Of a stretch of DNA of 64,000 nucleotides, positions 34,334 to 43,661 are shown in pieces. A program made the position numbers and the translations under genes. Source of the stretch: Aminobacter sp039907765 (GTDB lineage: Bacteria > Pseudomonadota > Alphaproteobacteria > Rhizobiales > Rhizobiaceae). Location of the stretch: assembly GCF_039907765.1 (NCBI RefSeq), contig NZ_JARDJI010000018.1, positions 45,507 to 109,506 of the forward strand, in the 5' to 3' direction. Position 1 is the first letter of the stretch. Each line of letters begins with the position of its first letter. The notes under the pieces were generated by a model. The model was not told the DNA's origin. It was given only the letters and a program-made list of their open reading frames with translations, and did not search any database.

Positions 34334-35590
34334 ATGAACAAGATGACCACGATCAACGTCAGCGCCAACGGCCGCAGCTACGAGTGGCCGCGCGTGCCGG
34401 CGATTGCCATCTGCCTCGACGGCTGCGAGCCGGCCTATCTCGACGAGGCGATCAAGGCTGGCCTGATGCCGAACCTGGTGAAGGTCCGCGCCAAGGGCAC
34501 CGAGCGTACCGCCCACTCGGTCATCCCGAGCTTCACCAACCCGAACAATCTGTCGATCGCCACCGGCCGTCCGCCTGCAGTCCACGGCATCTGCGGCAAC
34601 TATCTCTACGAGCGCGAGACCGGCAAGGAAGTGATGATGAACGATCCGCGCTTCCTGCGCGCGCCGACCGTCTTCCAGGCCTTCTACGACGCCGGCGCTC
34701 GGGTTGCGGTCGTCACCGCCAAGGACAAGCTGCGCGCCCTTCTCGGCAGCGGCCTGAAGTTCGACGAAGGCCGCGCCATCTGCTTCTCGTCGGAGAAGTC
34801 TGACGTTTCGACCAAGGCCGAACACGGTATCGACAATGCCTCCGCCTGGCTCGGCAAGCCGGTGCCGGAAGTCTATTCGGCCGAACTGTCGGAGTTCGTC
34901 TTTGCCGCCGGCGTCAAGCTGCTCAAGGAATTCCGTCCCGACGTGATGTACCTGACCACCACTGACTACGTGCAGCACAAATATGCGCCCGGGGTGCCGC
35001 AGGCCAACGCCTTCTACGAGATGTTCGACAAGTATCTCGGCGAATTCGACGCGCTGGGTGCCGCCATCGTGATCACCGCCGACCACGGCATGAAGCCCAA
35101 GCACAAGGCCGACGGTTCGCCCGACGTGGTCTATGTCCAGGACGTGCTCGATGAGTGGCTGGGCAAGGACGCCGCCCGCGTCATCCTGCCGATCACCGAC
35201 CCCTACGTCGTCCATCACGGCGCGCTGGGCTCGTTCGCCACCGCCTACCTGCCCGAGGGCGCCGACCAGGCCGACATCATGAAGCGCCTCGCCGCCATCG
35301 ACGGCATCGATGTGGTCATCGACAACGCCACCGCCTGCGAACGCTTCGAACTGCCCTCCGACCGCATCGGCGATATCGTGCTGGTGTCCTCGGAGAACAA
35401 GACGATCGGCACCAGCGAGCATCGCCATGACCTCGCCGCCCTCAACGAGCCGCTGCGCTCGCATGGCGGGCTGACCGAGCAGGCGGTTCCGTTCATCGTC
35501 AACCGCAAGCTGCCGACGCTGCCGAACGAGCCGGTCCTGCGCAACTTCGATGCGTTCTACTACGCCGCCATGGCGGCAGCGCTGGCCTGA
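34334..35590 (+). CDS. phnA: Phosphonoacetate hydrolase
   Basis: 418 residues of the alkaline-phosphatase superfamily; hydrolyses phosphonoacetate to acetate and phosphate with two zinc ions. Visible active-site elements: Asp29 in CLDGCEP, nucleophile Thr68 in PSFTNPNNLS, the DYVQHKYAPG and TADHGMKPKH metal-ligand blocks, and HGGLTEQ near the C-terminus. Asp29 and Thr68 have the numbering I recall for the Sinorhizobium enzyme. It lies between phnW and phnY. The 238-bp gap to phnY is mostly filled by an inverted-repeat element. Confidence 0.96.
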   Translation: MNKMTTINVSANGRSYEWPRVPAIAICLDGCEPAYLDEAIKAGLMPNLVKVRAKGTERTAHSVIPSFTNPNNLSIATGRPPAVHGICGNYLYERETGKEVMMNDPRFLRAPTVFQAFYDAGARVAVVTAKDKLRALLGSGLKFDEGRAICFSSEKSDVSTKAEHGIDNASAWLGKPVPEVYSAELSEFVFAAGVKLLKEFRPDVMYLTTTDYVQHKYAPGVPQANAFYEMFDKYLGEFDALGAAIVITADHGMKPKHKADGSPDVVYVQDVLDEWLGKDAARVILPITDPYVVHHGALGSFATAYLPEGADQADIMKRLAAIDGIDVVIDNATACERFELPSDRIGDIVLVSSENKTIGTSEHRHDLAALNEPLRSHGGLTEQAVPFIVNRKLPTLPNEPVLRNFDAFYYAAMAAALA

Positions 35591-35597
35591 CCTTCAT

Positions 35598-35783
35598 GTC
35601 GACCCCCACTCCGCCTCGCTACGCTCGGCACCTCTCCCCCGCTCGACGGGGGAGAGGAAAGGCGCCGGACGTTCGTTGTCCGACATACTGTCGCGCAGAG
35701 GCCTGCGCCGAGTTGACGGGCAGCGTTCCTCTCCCCCGTCGAACGGGGGAGAGGTGGCCCGAAGGGCCGGAGTGGGGGTCGAC
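35598..35783. repeat. 186-bp element with 16-bp perfect terminal inverted repeats, second repeat family
   Basis: The ends (35598-35613 and 35768-35783) are perfect 16-bp inverted repeats. Inside, each end carries its own palindrome built from CTCTCCCCCG / CGGGGGAGAG, so about 60 nt at either end are related in inverted orientation. It resembles a small non-autonomous palindromic element inserted between phnA and phnY. Its sequence differs from the 38-bp family elsewhere, but the architecture is the same. Confidence 0.85.
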
Positions 35784-35828
35784 CGCTTCTTGTGCCACCG
35801 TGCCCGCCGACCCGCTGGAGCAGAACCA

Positions 35829-37286
35829 ATGACCAAAATCGAAACTTCCATAAAAGTCCGACACGAGCCGATGCGCATCGCCGGACGCAAGGTCGATGCC
35901 GAGGGCGTCGTCAACGTCCACTATCCCTACACCGATGCCGTCATCGGCACGGTGCCGGCGGGGCGTGCCGAGCACGCCCGCCAGGCCTTCGAGATCGCGG
36001 CCAACTACAAGCCGAAGCTGACGCGCTACGAGCGCCAGCAGATCCTGTTCCGCACCGCAGAAGCCCTGGCCGCGCGCAAGGAGGAGATCTCCGACGTCAT
36101 CACGCTGGAACTCGGCATCTCCAAGGCCGACTCCCTCTACGAGGTCGGCCGCGCCTATGACGTGTTCACGCTGTCGGCGCAGATGTGCATCCAGGACGAC
36201 GGCCAGATCTTCTCCTGCGACCTGACCCCGCACGGCAAGGCGCGCAAGATCTTCACCACGCGCGAGCCGCTCAGGGCGATCTCGGCGATCACGCCGTTCA
36301 ACCACCCGCTCAACATGGTTGCCCACAAGGTGGCGCCGGCGATTGCCACCAACAACTGCGTGGTGGTGAAGCCGACGGAGCTCACGCCGATGACGGCGCT
36401 GATCCTGGCCGACATCCTCTACGAGGCCGGCCTGCCGCCGGAGATGCTGTCGGTCGTCACCGGCATGCCCGCCGACATCGGCGCCGAGATGATCACCAAC
36501 GACAACATCGAGCTGATCACCTTCACCGGCGGCGTGCCGGTGGGCAAGCTGATCGCCCGCACCGCCGGCTACAAGCGCCAGGTGCTGGAGCTCGGCGGAA
36601 ACGACCCGCTGATCATCCTCAACGATCTCTCCGACGACGACCTCGCCAAGGCGGCCGATCTCGCCGTTGCCGGTGCCACCAAGAACTCCGGCCAGCGCTG
36701 CACGGCGGTCAAGCGCATCCTGTGCCAGGAGAGCGTCGCCGACCGCTTCGTGCCGATGGTGCTCGAGCGGGCGAAGAAGCTCAGGTTCGGCGACCCGATG
36801 GACCGCTCGACCGACCTCGGCACCGTGGTGCACGAAAAGGCCGCGACCCTCTTCGAAAAGCGCGTCTACATGGCCGCCGAGCAGGGCGCGGAAGTGCTTT
36901 ATGACCCCGGCCGCAAGGGTGCCCTGCTGCCGCCGATCGTCGTCGACCGCGTGCCGCACACCTCGGAACTGGTCATGGAGGAGACCTTCGGCCCGATCAT
37001 CCCGATCGTGCGCGCGCCAGACAATGACGACGAGCTGATCGCGCTCTCCAACTCCACCGCCTTCGGCCTGTCGTCGGGCGTCTGCACCAACGACTTCCGC
37101 CGCATGCAGAAATACATCGCCGGCCTGCAAGTCGGCACCGTGAATATCTGGGAAGTCCCCGGATATCGCATCGAGATGTCGCCATTTGGCGGGATCAAGG
37201 ACTCTGGCAACGGCTACAAGGAAGGCGTCATCGAAGCGATGAAAAGCTTCACCAACGTCAAGACCTTCTCTTTGCCCTGGGCTTGA
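35829..37286 (+). CDS. phnY: Phosphonoacetaldehyde dehydrogenase
   Basis: 485 residues of the aldehyde dehydrogenase superfamily; oxidises phosphonoacetaldehyde to phosphonoacetate with NAD(P). Catalytic Cys291 is in NSGQRCTAVKR and general-base Glu254 in VLELGGND. Arg108, His159 and Arg290, which I recall as phosphonate-contacting positions in the Sinorhizobium enzyme, are present at the same numbers. ATG 35829 was chosen since the repeat element lies upstream. With PhnW and PhnA it completes the PhnW-PhnY-PhnA route that gives alanine, acetate and phosphate. Confidence 0.95.
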   Translation: MTKIETSIKVRHEPMRIAGRKVDAEGVVNVHYPYTDAVIGTVPAGRAEHARQAFEIAANYKPKLTRYERQQILFRTAEALAARKEEISDVITLELGISKADSLYEVGRAYDVFTLSAQMCIQDDGQIFSCDLTPHGKARKIFTTREPLRAISAITPFNHPLNMVAHKVAPAIATNNCVVVKPTELTPMTALILADILYEAGLPPEMLSVVTGMPADIGAEMITNDNIELITFTGGVPVGKLIARTAGYKRQVLELGGNDPLIILNDLSDDDLAKAADLAVAGATKNSGQRCTAVKRILCQESVADRFVPMVLERAKKLRFGDPMDRSTDLGTVVHEKAATLFEKRVYMAAEQGAEVLYDPGRKGALLPPIVVDRVPHTSELVMEETFGPIIPIVRAPDNDDELIALSNSTAFGLSSGVCTNDFRRMQKYIAGLQVGTVNIWEVPGYRIEMSPFGGIKDSGNGYKEGVIEAMKSFTNVKTFSLPWA

Positions 37287-37447
37287 GCCACTTGTCTTGA
37301 GCCGGCAAATCAGATGAGTTCGATGAGGGGGCCTTGCGCTCCCTCATTTGCGTGGAGGGGAAATGTTGATGCGGACTGTCAGGGCGTCTCCGACTGGCAT
37401 GTCGCCCTCTTCCCTTCTTCGACTGCCCTCTGCGAAAGCCTGATCGC

Positions 37448-38287
37448 ATGTCCGGTTTCGCACTCACCATCGTGCTGGTGGCGGCCTTCCTGCATGCGAG
37501 CTGGAACGCCGTCGTCAAGGCGGCGACCGACCGCGCTATCGTGCTTGCCGCCGTGTCTGCGACCCATGCCACGCTGGGGGTTGCGCTGGTACTGTTCGCC
37601 ACGCCGCCTTCTCCGGCAAGCTGGCTCTACATCTTCCTCTCGACCATCATTCACTACGGCTATTACGTCTTTCTGTTCCAGTCCTATCGGCTGGGCGACC
37701 TCAGCCAGGTCTATCCGATCGCCCGTGGCCTCGCCCCTGCCCTCGTCGCGTTCGGCGCCTATGTGCTGATCGGCGAAACCTTGCCGCCGCTGGGCTGGGC
37801 CGGGCTTGCGAGCATTACCTTCGGCATCGCCTTTCTCGCTTTCCAGCGGGGGGCCGCGAACGCCGATCCGCGTGCGGTAGGAGCAGCGGCGATCAACGGC
37901 GTGCTGATCGCCTCCTACTCGGTCGTCGACGGCATCGGCGTGCGCCTGTCCGACAGCCCGTTCGGCTACATGGGCTGGCTGTTCCTGCTCGAATTCCCGG
38001 TGACACTGTTCGTTCTGTTCCGGCGGCGCCACGATCCGCTCAGCATCGACCGAAAGACGGTCCTGCTGGGTTTCATCGGCGGCCTCGGAGCGGTCACCGC
38101 TTATGGCCTGGTGATTTACGCCAAGACCATCGCGCCGCTGGGTGCGGTATCGGCGGTGCGCGAGTCCAGCGTCATCATCGCCGCCCTCATCGGCCTGTTC
38201 GTCTTTGGCGAAAGGCCCTGGCTGGCGCGCATCGTCTCGGCTGTGATCGTCGCCTGCGGAGTGATCGCGCTCGCCTTCTCAGGCTGA
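37448..38287 (+). CDS. EamA/DMT superfamily transporter
   Basis: 279 residues, about ten membrane helices in two EamA repeats. It opens LTIVLVAAFLHASWNAVVKA; the first repeat ends with YPIARGLAPALVAFGAYVLIGE and the second with AVSAVRESSVIIAALIGLFVFGE. Members export or import amino acids and small metabolites. Being downstream of phnY on the same strand (161-bp gap), it could move an AEP-related amine or alanine, but its substrate is unknown. Confidence 0.85.
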   Translation: MSGFALTIVLVAAFLHASWNAVVKAATDRAIVLAAVSATHATLGVALVLFATPPSPASWLYIFLSTIIHYGYYVFLFQSYRLGDLSQVYPIARGLAPALVAFGAYVLIGETLPPLGWAGLASITFGIAFLAFQRGAANADPRAVGAAAINGVLIASYSVVDGIGVRLSDSPFGYMGWLFLLEFPVTLFVLFRRRHDPLSIDRKTVLLGFIGGLGAVTAYGLVIYAKTIAPLGAVSAVRESSVIIAALIGLFVFGERPWLARIVSAVIVACGVIALAFSG

Positions 38288-38552
38288 CAGCCCGACGTAT
38301 TTTCGCGCCTCCGGTGCGAATTTCAGCACTGCTGCGCATGCATGCGGCGGCCCTGTCACTCGCCTGTCGCAACCCTGTGCATCGCATAAGCTCAGCCTAC
38401 CAGATCATAAAAAGAATAGATTTTACTTATTGACCCCCCGTTCCCACTATCGACCATGGACGAGGCGCAAACGGGCACAGGCTGACAACGCGACCCGGCA
38501 GGACCTCTCCCAATCAGAACGTGCCTAAGCGATTCAAATGGGAGCCATTTCA

Positions 38553-39575
38553 ATGAACCAGAAGAAAACCTTCGCGCTTGCCGCCTTTGCGACGATGCTC
38601 ATGTCATCGGCGGCCTGGGCGGAGACCGAGCTCACGGTCTACACGGCCATCGAGGCCGAAGACCTCAAGCGCTACGCCGAGACGTTCAACCAGGACCACC
38701 CCGACATCAAGCTCAACTTCATCCGCGACTCGACCGGCGTCATCACCGCCAAGCTGCTCGCCGAGAAGGACAACCCGCAGGCCGACGTGGTCTGGGGCCT
38801 CGCCGCCACCTCGCTTCTGGTTCTCAAGGCGGAAGGCATGCTGGAAGCCTATGCGCCCAAGGGCGCCGACCAGCTGAAGCCCAATTTCGTCGACAGCGAC
38901 AGCCCGCCCAGCTGGGTCGGCATGGATGCCTGGGCGGCATCGATCTGCTTCAACACCGTCGAGGGCCAGAAGCTCGGCCTGACCGCGCCGAAGAGCTGGA
39001 AGGACCTCACCAAGCCCGAATACAAGGGCCGTGTGGTGATGCCGAACCCCGCATCGTCGGGCACCGGCTACCTCGACGTATCGAGCTGGCTGCAGCTGTT
39101 CGGCGAAGAGGACGGCTGGGCCTATATGGACGGCTTGCACCAGAACGTCGCCACCTACACCCATTCCGGCTCCAAGCCGTGCAAGATGGCGGCCGCCGGC
39201 GAGACGGTGATCGGCATCTCCTTCGAGTTCCGCGCCGCCAAGTCGAAGGCCGACGGCGCGCCGATCGACATCATCATTCCCGAGGAAGGCATCGGCTGGG
39301 ACATGGAAGCGTCCGCCATCGTCGCCGGCACGTCCAAGGAAGAAGCGGCCAAGACGCTGCTCGACTGGTCGGTCTCGAAGAAAGCCAACGAGATGTACAA
39401 CGTCGGCTACGCGGTCGTCGCCATGCCCGGCGTCGCCAAGCCGGTGCCGCACCTGCCCGCCGACATCGAATCCAAGATGATCAAGAACGACTTCGAATGG
39501 GCGGCCAACAAGCGCAATGCCATCCTCGAGGAATGGACCAAGCGCTACGACTCGAAGTCCGAGCCGAAGAGCTGA
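38553..39575 (+). CDS. 2-Aminoethylphosphonate-type ABC transporter, periplasmic binding protein
   Basis: 340 residues with a Sec signal ending SSAAWA (cleavage near residue 23) and a type 2 binding-protein fold of the iron/phosphonate family (ELTVYTAIEAEDLKRYAETF, PNPASSGTGYLDVSSWLQLF). It resembles the AepX/PhnS2 binding proteins of AEP importers. GGGAG precedes ATG 38553. It begins a three-gene unit downstream of the phn enzymes. Specificity for AEP rests on family resemblance and location. Confidence 0.88.
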   Translation: MNQKKTFALAAFATMLMSSAAWAETELTVYTAIEAEDLKRYAETFNQDHPDIKLNFIRDSTGVITAKLLAEKDNPQADVVWGLAATSLLVLKAEGMLEAYAPKGADQLKPNFVDSDSPPSWVGMDAWAASICFNTVEGQKLGLTAPKSWKDLTKPEYKGRVVMPNPASSGTGYLDVSSWLQLFGEEDGWAYMDGLHQNVATYTHSGSKPCKMAAAGETVIGISFEFRAAKSKADGAPIDIIIPEEGIGWDMEASAIVAGTSKEEAAKTLLDWSVSKKANEMYNVGYAVVAMPGVAKPVPHLPADIESKMIKNDFEWAANKRNAILEEWTKRYDSKSEPKS

Positions 39576-39703
39576 CACTTCGCCACCTCGACAGTCGGGC
39601 GCCGCCTCGTGCTGCGCCCGCACCCTTGCCCCCAAGCCGGATGGTTACGATGAGACACGAAACCCTCGCCGGGCAGCCGCGAATTCCGACTGAAGTGAGC
39701 GCC

Positions 39704-40810
39704 ATGACCGCCGCCAGCCAGAACGTGAAGCCAGCCTATCTCAAGATCGCAAACGTCTGGAAAGCCTTCGGCGACTTCCATGCGCTGAAGGATATTTCGC
39801 TCGACATCAGCGAGGGCGAATTCATCTGCTTCCTCGGCCCGTCGGGCTGCGGCAAGACCACACTTCTGCGCGCCGTCGCCGGCCTCGACCTGCAGACGCG
39901 CGGCTCGATCCACCAGGGCGGACGCGACGTCTCGACGCTGCCGCCGTCGCAGCGCGACTACGGCATCGTCTTCCAGTCCTACGCGCTGTTCCCCAACCTG
40001 ACGATCGCCAGGAACATCGCCTTCGGCCTCGAGAACACCAGGCGCCCGCGCCCCGAGATCGAGGCCCGCGTGGACGAGCTGCTCAAGCTCGTCGGTCTGC
40101 CCGACCAGGGCAACAAGTACCCGGCCCAGCTGTCCGGCGGCCAGCAGCAGCGCATCGCGCTTGCCCGCGCCATTGCCATTTCACCCGGCCTTCTGCTGCT
40201 CGACGAGCCGCTGTCGGCGCTCGACGCCAAGGTGCGCACCCATTTGCGCCACGAGATCAAGGAACTGCAGCGCAAGCTCGGCGTCACCACCATCATGGTC
40301 ACCCACGACCAGGAGGAAGCGCTGTCGATGGCCGATCGCATCGTGGTGATGAACCACGGCGTCATCGAGCAGATCGGCACGCCGACCGAGATCTACCGCC
40401 ACCCGGCGACGTTGTTCGTGGCCGACTTCATCGGCGAGGCCAACAAGTTCCAGGCGAAGGCTGACAAAGGCGCCGTCGGCTTCGGTGCCGCGAGTTTCCA
40501 CTGCGCACCGCATGGCTTCGACGATGGCGCGCCCGTCATCGCGGCGATCCGTCCGGAGGACGTCATCCCTCACGCCGCGGGCTCGCTCGCCAACGGTGCT
40601 GCCGCCAACGCCATCGACGTCACCATCAGCGAAATGGAATTCCTGGGTTCGTTCTGGCGCACCCGCCTGCATGGCCATGCGCTGGGCAACGAGACGCTGA
40701 TCGCCGACTTCTCCATCAACGCCGCGCGCCGCCTGTCGCTGGTGCAGGGCGGGGCGCTGACGGTCGAGCTGCCGGCCGAACGGCTGCTGATCTACCCCAG
40801 GGGCGCCTGA
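39704..40810 (+). CDS. 2-Aminoethylphosphonate-type ABC transporter ATP-binding protein
   Basis: 368 residues. Walker A GPSGCGKTT, signature LSGGQQQRIALARAI, Walker B LLLLDEPLSALDAK, H-loop VTHDQEEAL and a C-terminal TOBE region. It resembles PhnT/AepV. ATG 39704 is used; ATGs at 39639 and 39649 would give short extensions and cannot be ruled out. One base separates its stop from the permease start. Confidence 0.9.
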   Translation: MTAASQNVKPAYLKIANVWKAFGDFHALKDISLDISEGEFICFLGPSGCGKTTLLRAVAGLDLQTRGSIHQGGRDVSTLPPSQRDYGIVFQSYALFPNLTIARNIAFGLENTRRPRPEIEARVDELLKLVGLPDQGNKYPAQLSGGQQQRIALARAIAISPGLLLLDEPLSALDAKVRTHLRHEIKELQRKLGVTTIMVTHDQEEALSMADRIVVMNHGVIEQIGTPTEIYRHPATLFVADFIGEANKFQAKADKGAVGFGAASFHCAPHGFDDGAPVIAAIRPEDVIPHAAGSLANGAAANAIDVTISEMEFLGSFWRTRLHGHALGNETLIADFSINAARRLSLVQGGALTVELPAERLLIYPRGA

Positions 40811-40811
40811 C

Positions 40812-42824
40812 ATGGCGATGGCAATCGACACCGCCCTGCCCGTCGGCCGCGCACTCCGCTTGAGACTCGACCGCGACGAACTGATCAAGCGCGGCCTGAT
40901 GGTGGTGATCGCGCTCTACCTCGTGGTGGCGCTGGCAGCACCGCTGGCGATCATGCTGTCCAAGTCGTTCTCGACCTACAGCTTCAACCTCGCCACTTTC
41001 GAGCTCCAGGTCAGCGACAAGGACGGCAACTGGGGCGAGGCGATCACGGCCGCCGCGTTGAACGAGAAGCTCAACGCCCTGCCGCCGGCCAAGCTTGCCA
41101 CCAATGCGGACGGTCGCCTGCAGGCGACAGCGCTCTTCCCGGACTTCAGCTTCCGCAGCCCGGTGAAATACAAGATCCGCGGCACCACGTCCGACGCCAC
41201 CTACCTGATCGGCCTCAAGCCGCAGTCCGGCACGGAGTGGCAGGAGTTTACCTCCAACGATTTTCGCCGCGTGATGCTGCGGCCGTCGCGCGCGCTCGGC
41301 CTTGAAAACTACGCCGCCTATTTCTCGACGCCGACGCTGTTCCGATCGATCGAGAACTCGGTCTTCATCGCCCTGATCAGCACCGTCGTCACGGTGGGTC
41401 TGGCCTTCGGTTTCGCCTATGCGCTGAACCGCAGCTGCATGCGCTTCAAGGATGCCTTCAAGCTCGTCGCCATGGTGCCGATCCTGGTGCCGTCGCTGTT
41501 GCCCGGCATCGCCCTGATCTATCTCTTCGGCAACCAGGGCATGCTCAGGGACCTGCTGATGGGGGCCTCGATCTACGGCCCATTGGGCATCGTCGTCGGC
41601 TCGATCTTCTTTGCCTTCCCGCATGCGATGATCATCATCTCGACGGCGCTCGCCATCTCCGACCAGCGCCACTACGAGGCAGCCGCGTCGCTGCGCGCCA
41701 GCCGCTGGCGCACCTTCTGGACGGTCACCATTCCCGGCGCGCGCTACGGCTTGATCTCGGCGGCCTTCGTCGTCTTCACCCTCGTCATCACCGACTTCGG
41801 CCTGCCCAAGGTGATCGGCGGCCAGTACAACGTGCTTGCCGTCGACATCTACAAGCAGGTCATCGGCCAGCAGAATTTCGAGATGGGCGCGGTGGTCTCG
41901 GTCATCCTGCTCATCCCCGCCATCGCCGCCTTCGTCGTCGACCGCATGGTGACCAAGAAGCAGGTGGCGCTGTTGTCGGCGCGCTCGGTGCCATATCAGC
42001 CCAAGCCCAACCGCGGCTTCGACACATTGTGCCTTGCCTGGTGTTCGCTGATCGCGGTCTTCATCCTCGGCATCATGGCGACCAGCCAGTTCGCCGCGCT
42101 GGTCAAGCTCTGGCCCTACGACCTCAGCCTCAGCTTCAAGCACTTCGCCTTCGACCGCATGGACGGCGGCGGCTGGGGTTCCTACTACAACTCGATCCGG
42201 CTGGCGGCGCTGACGGCGGTCGTCGGCACGGTCATCATCTTCGTCGGCGCCTACATGGTCGAGAAGACCGACGGCTTCCGCTCTGGCCGCACGGCGTTCC
42301 AGTTCCTGGCCATGCTGCCCATGGCTGTGCCCGGCATGGTGCTCGGCCTCGCCTACATCTTCTTCTTCAACGACCCGGCCAATCCGCTGCACGCCATCTA
42401 TGGCACCATGACCATCCTGGTGGTCTGCACCATCACCCACTTCTACACGGTGGGACACCTGACCGCGCTGACCGCGCTCAAGCAGATCGACCAGGAGTTC
42501 GAGCCGGTGGCGGCCTCGCTCAAGCAGCCCTTCTACAAGCTGTTCGCGCGCGTCACCGTGCCGGTCTGCCTGCCCGCCATCCTCGACATCTCGATCTACA
42601 TGTTCGTCAACGCGATGACGACGGTGTCGGCGGTGGTGTTCCTCTATTCCAAGGACACGACCTTGGCGTCGGTCGCGGTGCTCAACATGGACGACGCCGG
42701 CGACGTGGCGCCCGCTGCGGCCATGGCGATGATGATCTTCTACACGAACGCCGCCGCCCGCCTGATCCATCTGTTCCTGTCGCGGGTGCTGATCAAGCGG
42801 ACGCAGGCTTGGCGGGCGCGGTAG
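40812..42824 (+). CDS. 2-Aminoethylphosphonate-type ABC transporter permease, two fused membrane halves
   Basis: 670 residues with two permease domains in one chain, so two six-helix halves serve in place of two separate subunits. EAA-type loops occur in both: YEAAASLRASRWRTFWTVTI and FEPVAASLKQPFYKLFARVT. Between the first helix (about 30-52) and the second, a soluble insert of roughly 110 residues (about 55-165) includes DKDGNWGEAITAAALNEKLN. The fused type is known for PhnU2/AepW-like permeases. Gene order SBP, ATPase, permease makes the importer complete. Confidence 0.88.
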   Translation: MAMAIDTALPVGRALRLRLDRDELIKRGLMVVIALYLVVALAAPLAIMLSKSFSTYSFNLATFELQVSDKDGNWGEAITAAALNEKLNALPPAKLATNADGRLQATALFPDFSFRSPVKYKIRGTTSDATYLIGLKPQSGTEWQEFTSNDFRRVMLRPSRALGLENYAAYFSTPTLFRSIENSVFIALISTVVTVGLAFGFAYALNRSCMRFKDAFKLVAMVPILVPSLLPGIALIYLFGNQGMLRDLLMGASIYGPLGIVVGSIFFAFPHAMIIISTALAISDQRHYEAAASLRASRWRTFWTVTIPGARYGLISAAFVVFTLVITDFGLPKVIGGQYNVLAVDIYKQVIGQQNFEMGAVVSVILLIPAIAAFVVDRMVTKKQVALLSARSVPYQPKPNRGFDTLCLAWCSLIAVFILGIMATSQFAALVKLWPYDLSLSFKHFAFDRMDGGGWGSYYNSIRLAALTAVVGTVIIFVGAYMVEKTDGFRSGRTAFQFLAMLPMAVPGMVLGLAYIFFFNDPANPLHAIYGTMTILVVCTITHFYTVGHLTALTALKQIDQEFEPVAASLKQPFYKLFARVTVPVCLPAILDISIYMFVNAMTTVSAVVFLYSKDTTLASVAVLNMDDAGDVAPAAAMAMMIFYTNAAARLIHLFLSRVLIKRTQAWRAR

Positions 42825-42842
42825 GGCGGGATTGTGTGAGGT

Positions 42843-42990
42843 TACCCCCAACCCTAACCCCTCCCCACAAGGGGGAGGGGGATTCTGGTGCCAAGCACCT
42901 GCCACACGAGACCTACGTCACATCCTCGACAAGGCAATGGAGCTGACATAGTCCCCCTCCCCCTTGTGGGAGGGGTTAGGGGTGGGGGTA
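42843..42990. repeat. GC-rich inverted repeat pair, copy C (tips outward)
   Basis: The left arm (about 42843-42880) differs from the 38-bp unit of copy B by one base, and the right arm (about 42954-42990) lacks one G in the central palindrome. Tips face outward as in copy B. It fills most of the gap between the AEP permease and maiA, which converge. Confidence 0.85.
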
Positions 42991-43019
42991 GTTCGCGCTC
43001 CGGGCTAACCGCCTTCATC

Positions 43020-43655
43020 TCAGCCTTTGGCCCGGTCCGGATGCGCCCTGGCAAATGCCTCGAGGCCCTCACAGCGCCCCGATATCTCCAACACCCGCTT
43101 AAGGCCCGAAATGTCGACGTTCCAGCGCCGGGCATTATAGACCTGCGGCACCAGGCAGATGTCGGCCATGGTCGGGCTGTCGCCATGGCAGAAGGCGCCA
43201 GTGGCCGGATTGTCGAGCAGCTTTTCGAAGGCAACCAGGCCGTCGCCGATGAACTTCTGCATCCAGGCATTGCGCGCCGCCTCGCCATCGGGGGCGATCC
43301 GCATCAGCTCGGCGACGACGCCGGTGTTGCAGACGGCGTGGATCTCCATGGCAATGGCATAGGACAGCTGGCGAACCCGCTGCCGTCCCAACGGATCGGA
43401 CGGCAGGAAACCCGCATGCCGGGTCTCGTCGAGATATTCGATGATCGCCAGCGACTGCGTGAAGGCATGGCCGTCGATGTCGAGCACCGGCACCAGCCCC
43501 TGCGGATTGCGTGCCAGATGCTCGGGCGCCTTCTGCGCCTTGGCCAGCAGGTCGACCGAGACGGAGCGAAACTCCTGCCCCAGCATGTTGAGCGCAATAC
43601 GGACGCGATAGCTCGCCGACGAGCGCCAGTAATCGAACAGGACGGTCTCGCTCAT
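43020..43655 (-). CDS. maiA: Maleylacetoacetate isomerase (zeta-class glutathione transferase)
   Basis: 211 residues. The zeta-class SSASYRVRIALN motif (SSxSxRVRIAL) lies near residue 12, and VPVLDIDGHAFTQSLAIIEY follows. Uses glutathione to isomerise maleylacetoacetate to fumarylacetoacetate in tyrosine catabolism. It is third in the unit hmgA-fahA-maiA, 6 bp after fahA. That context makes this assignment firmer than for other GSTs. Confidence 0.93.
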   Translation of the reverse strand: MSETVLFDYWRSSASYRVRIALNMLGQEFRSVSVDLLAKAQKAPEHLARNPQGLVPVLDIDGHAFTQSLAIIEYLDETRHAGFLPSDPLGRQRVRQLSYAIAMEIHAVCNTGVVAELMRIAPDGEAARNAWMQKFIGDGLVAFEKLLDNPATGAFCHGDSPTMADICLVPQVYNARRWNVDISGLKRVLEISGRCEGLEAFARAHPDRAKG

Positions 43656-43661
43656 GGCGGC

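Noticed and set aside
40716..42905. 729-codon open frame opposite the AEP permease
   Set aside because: Extremely rich in D, H, R, G and E with no domain, opposite a membrane protein with clear permease loops.
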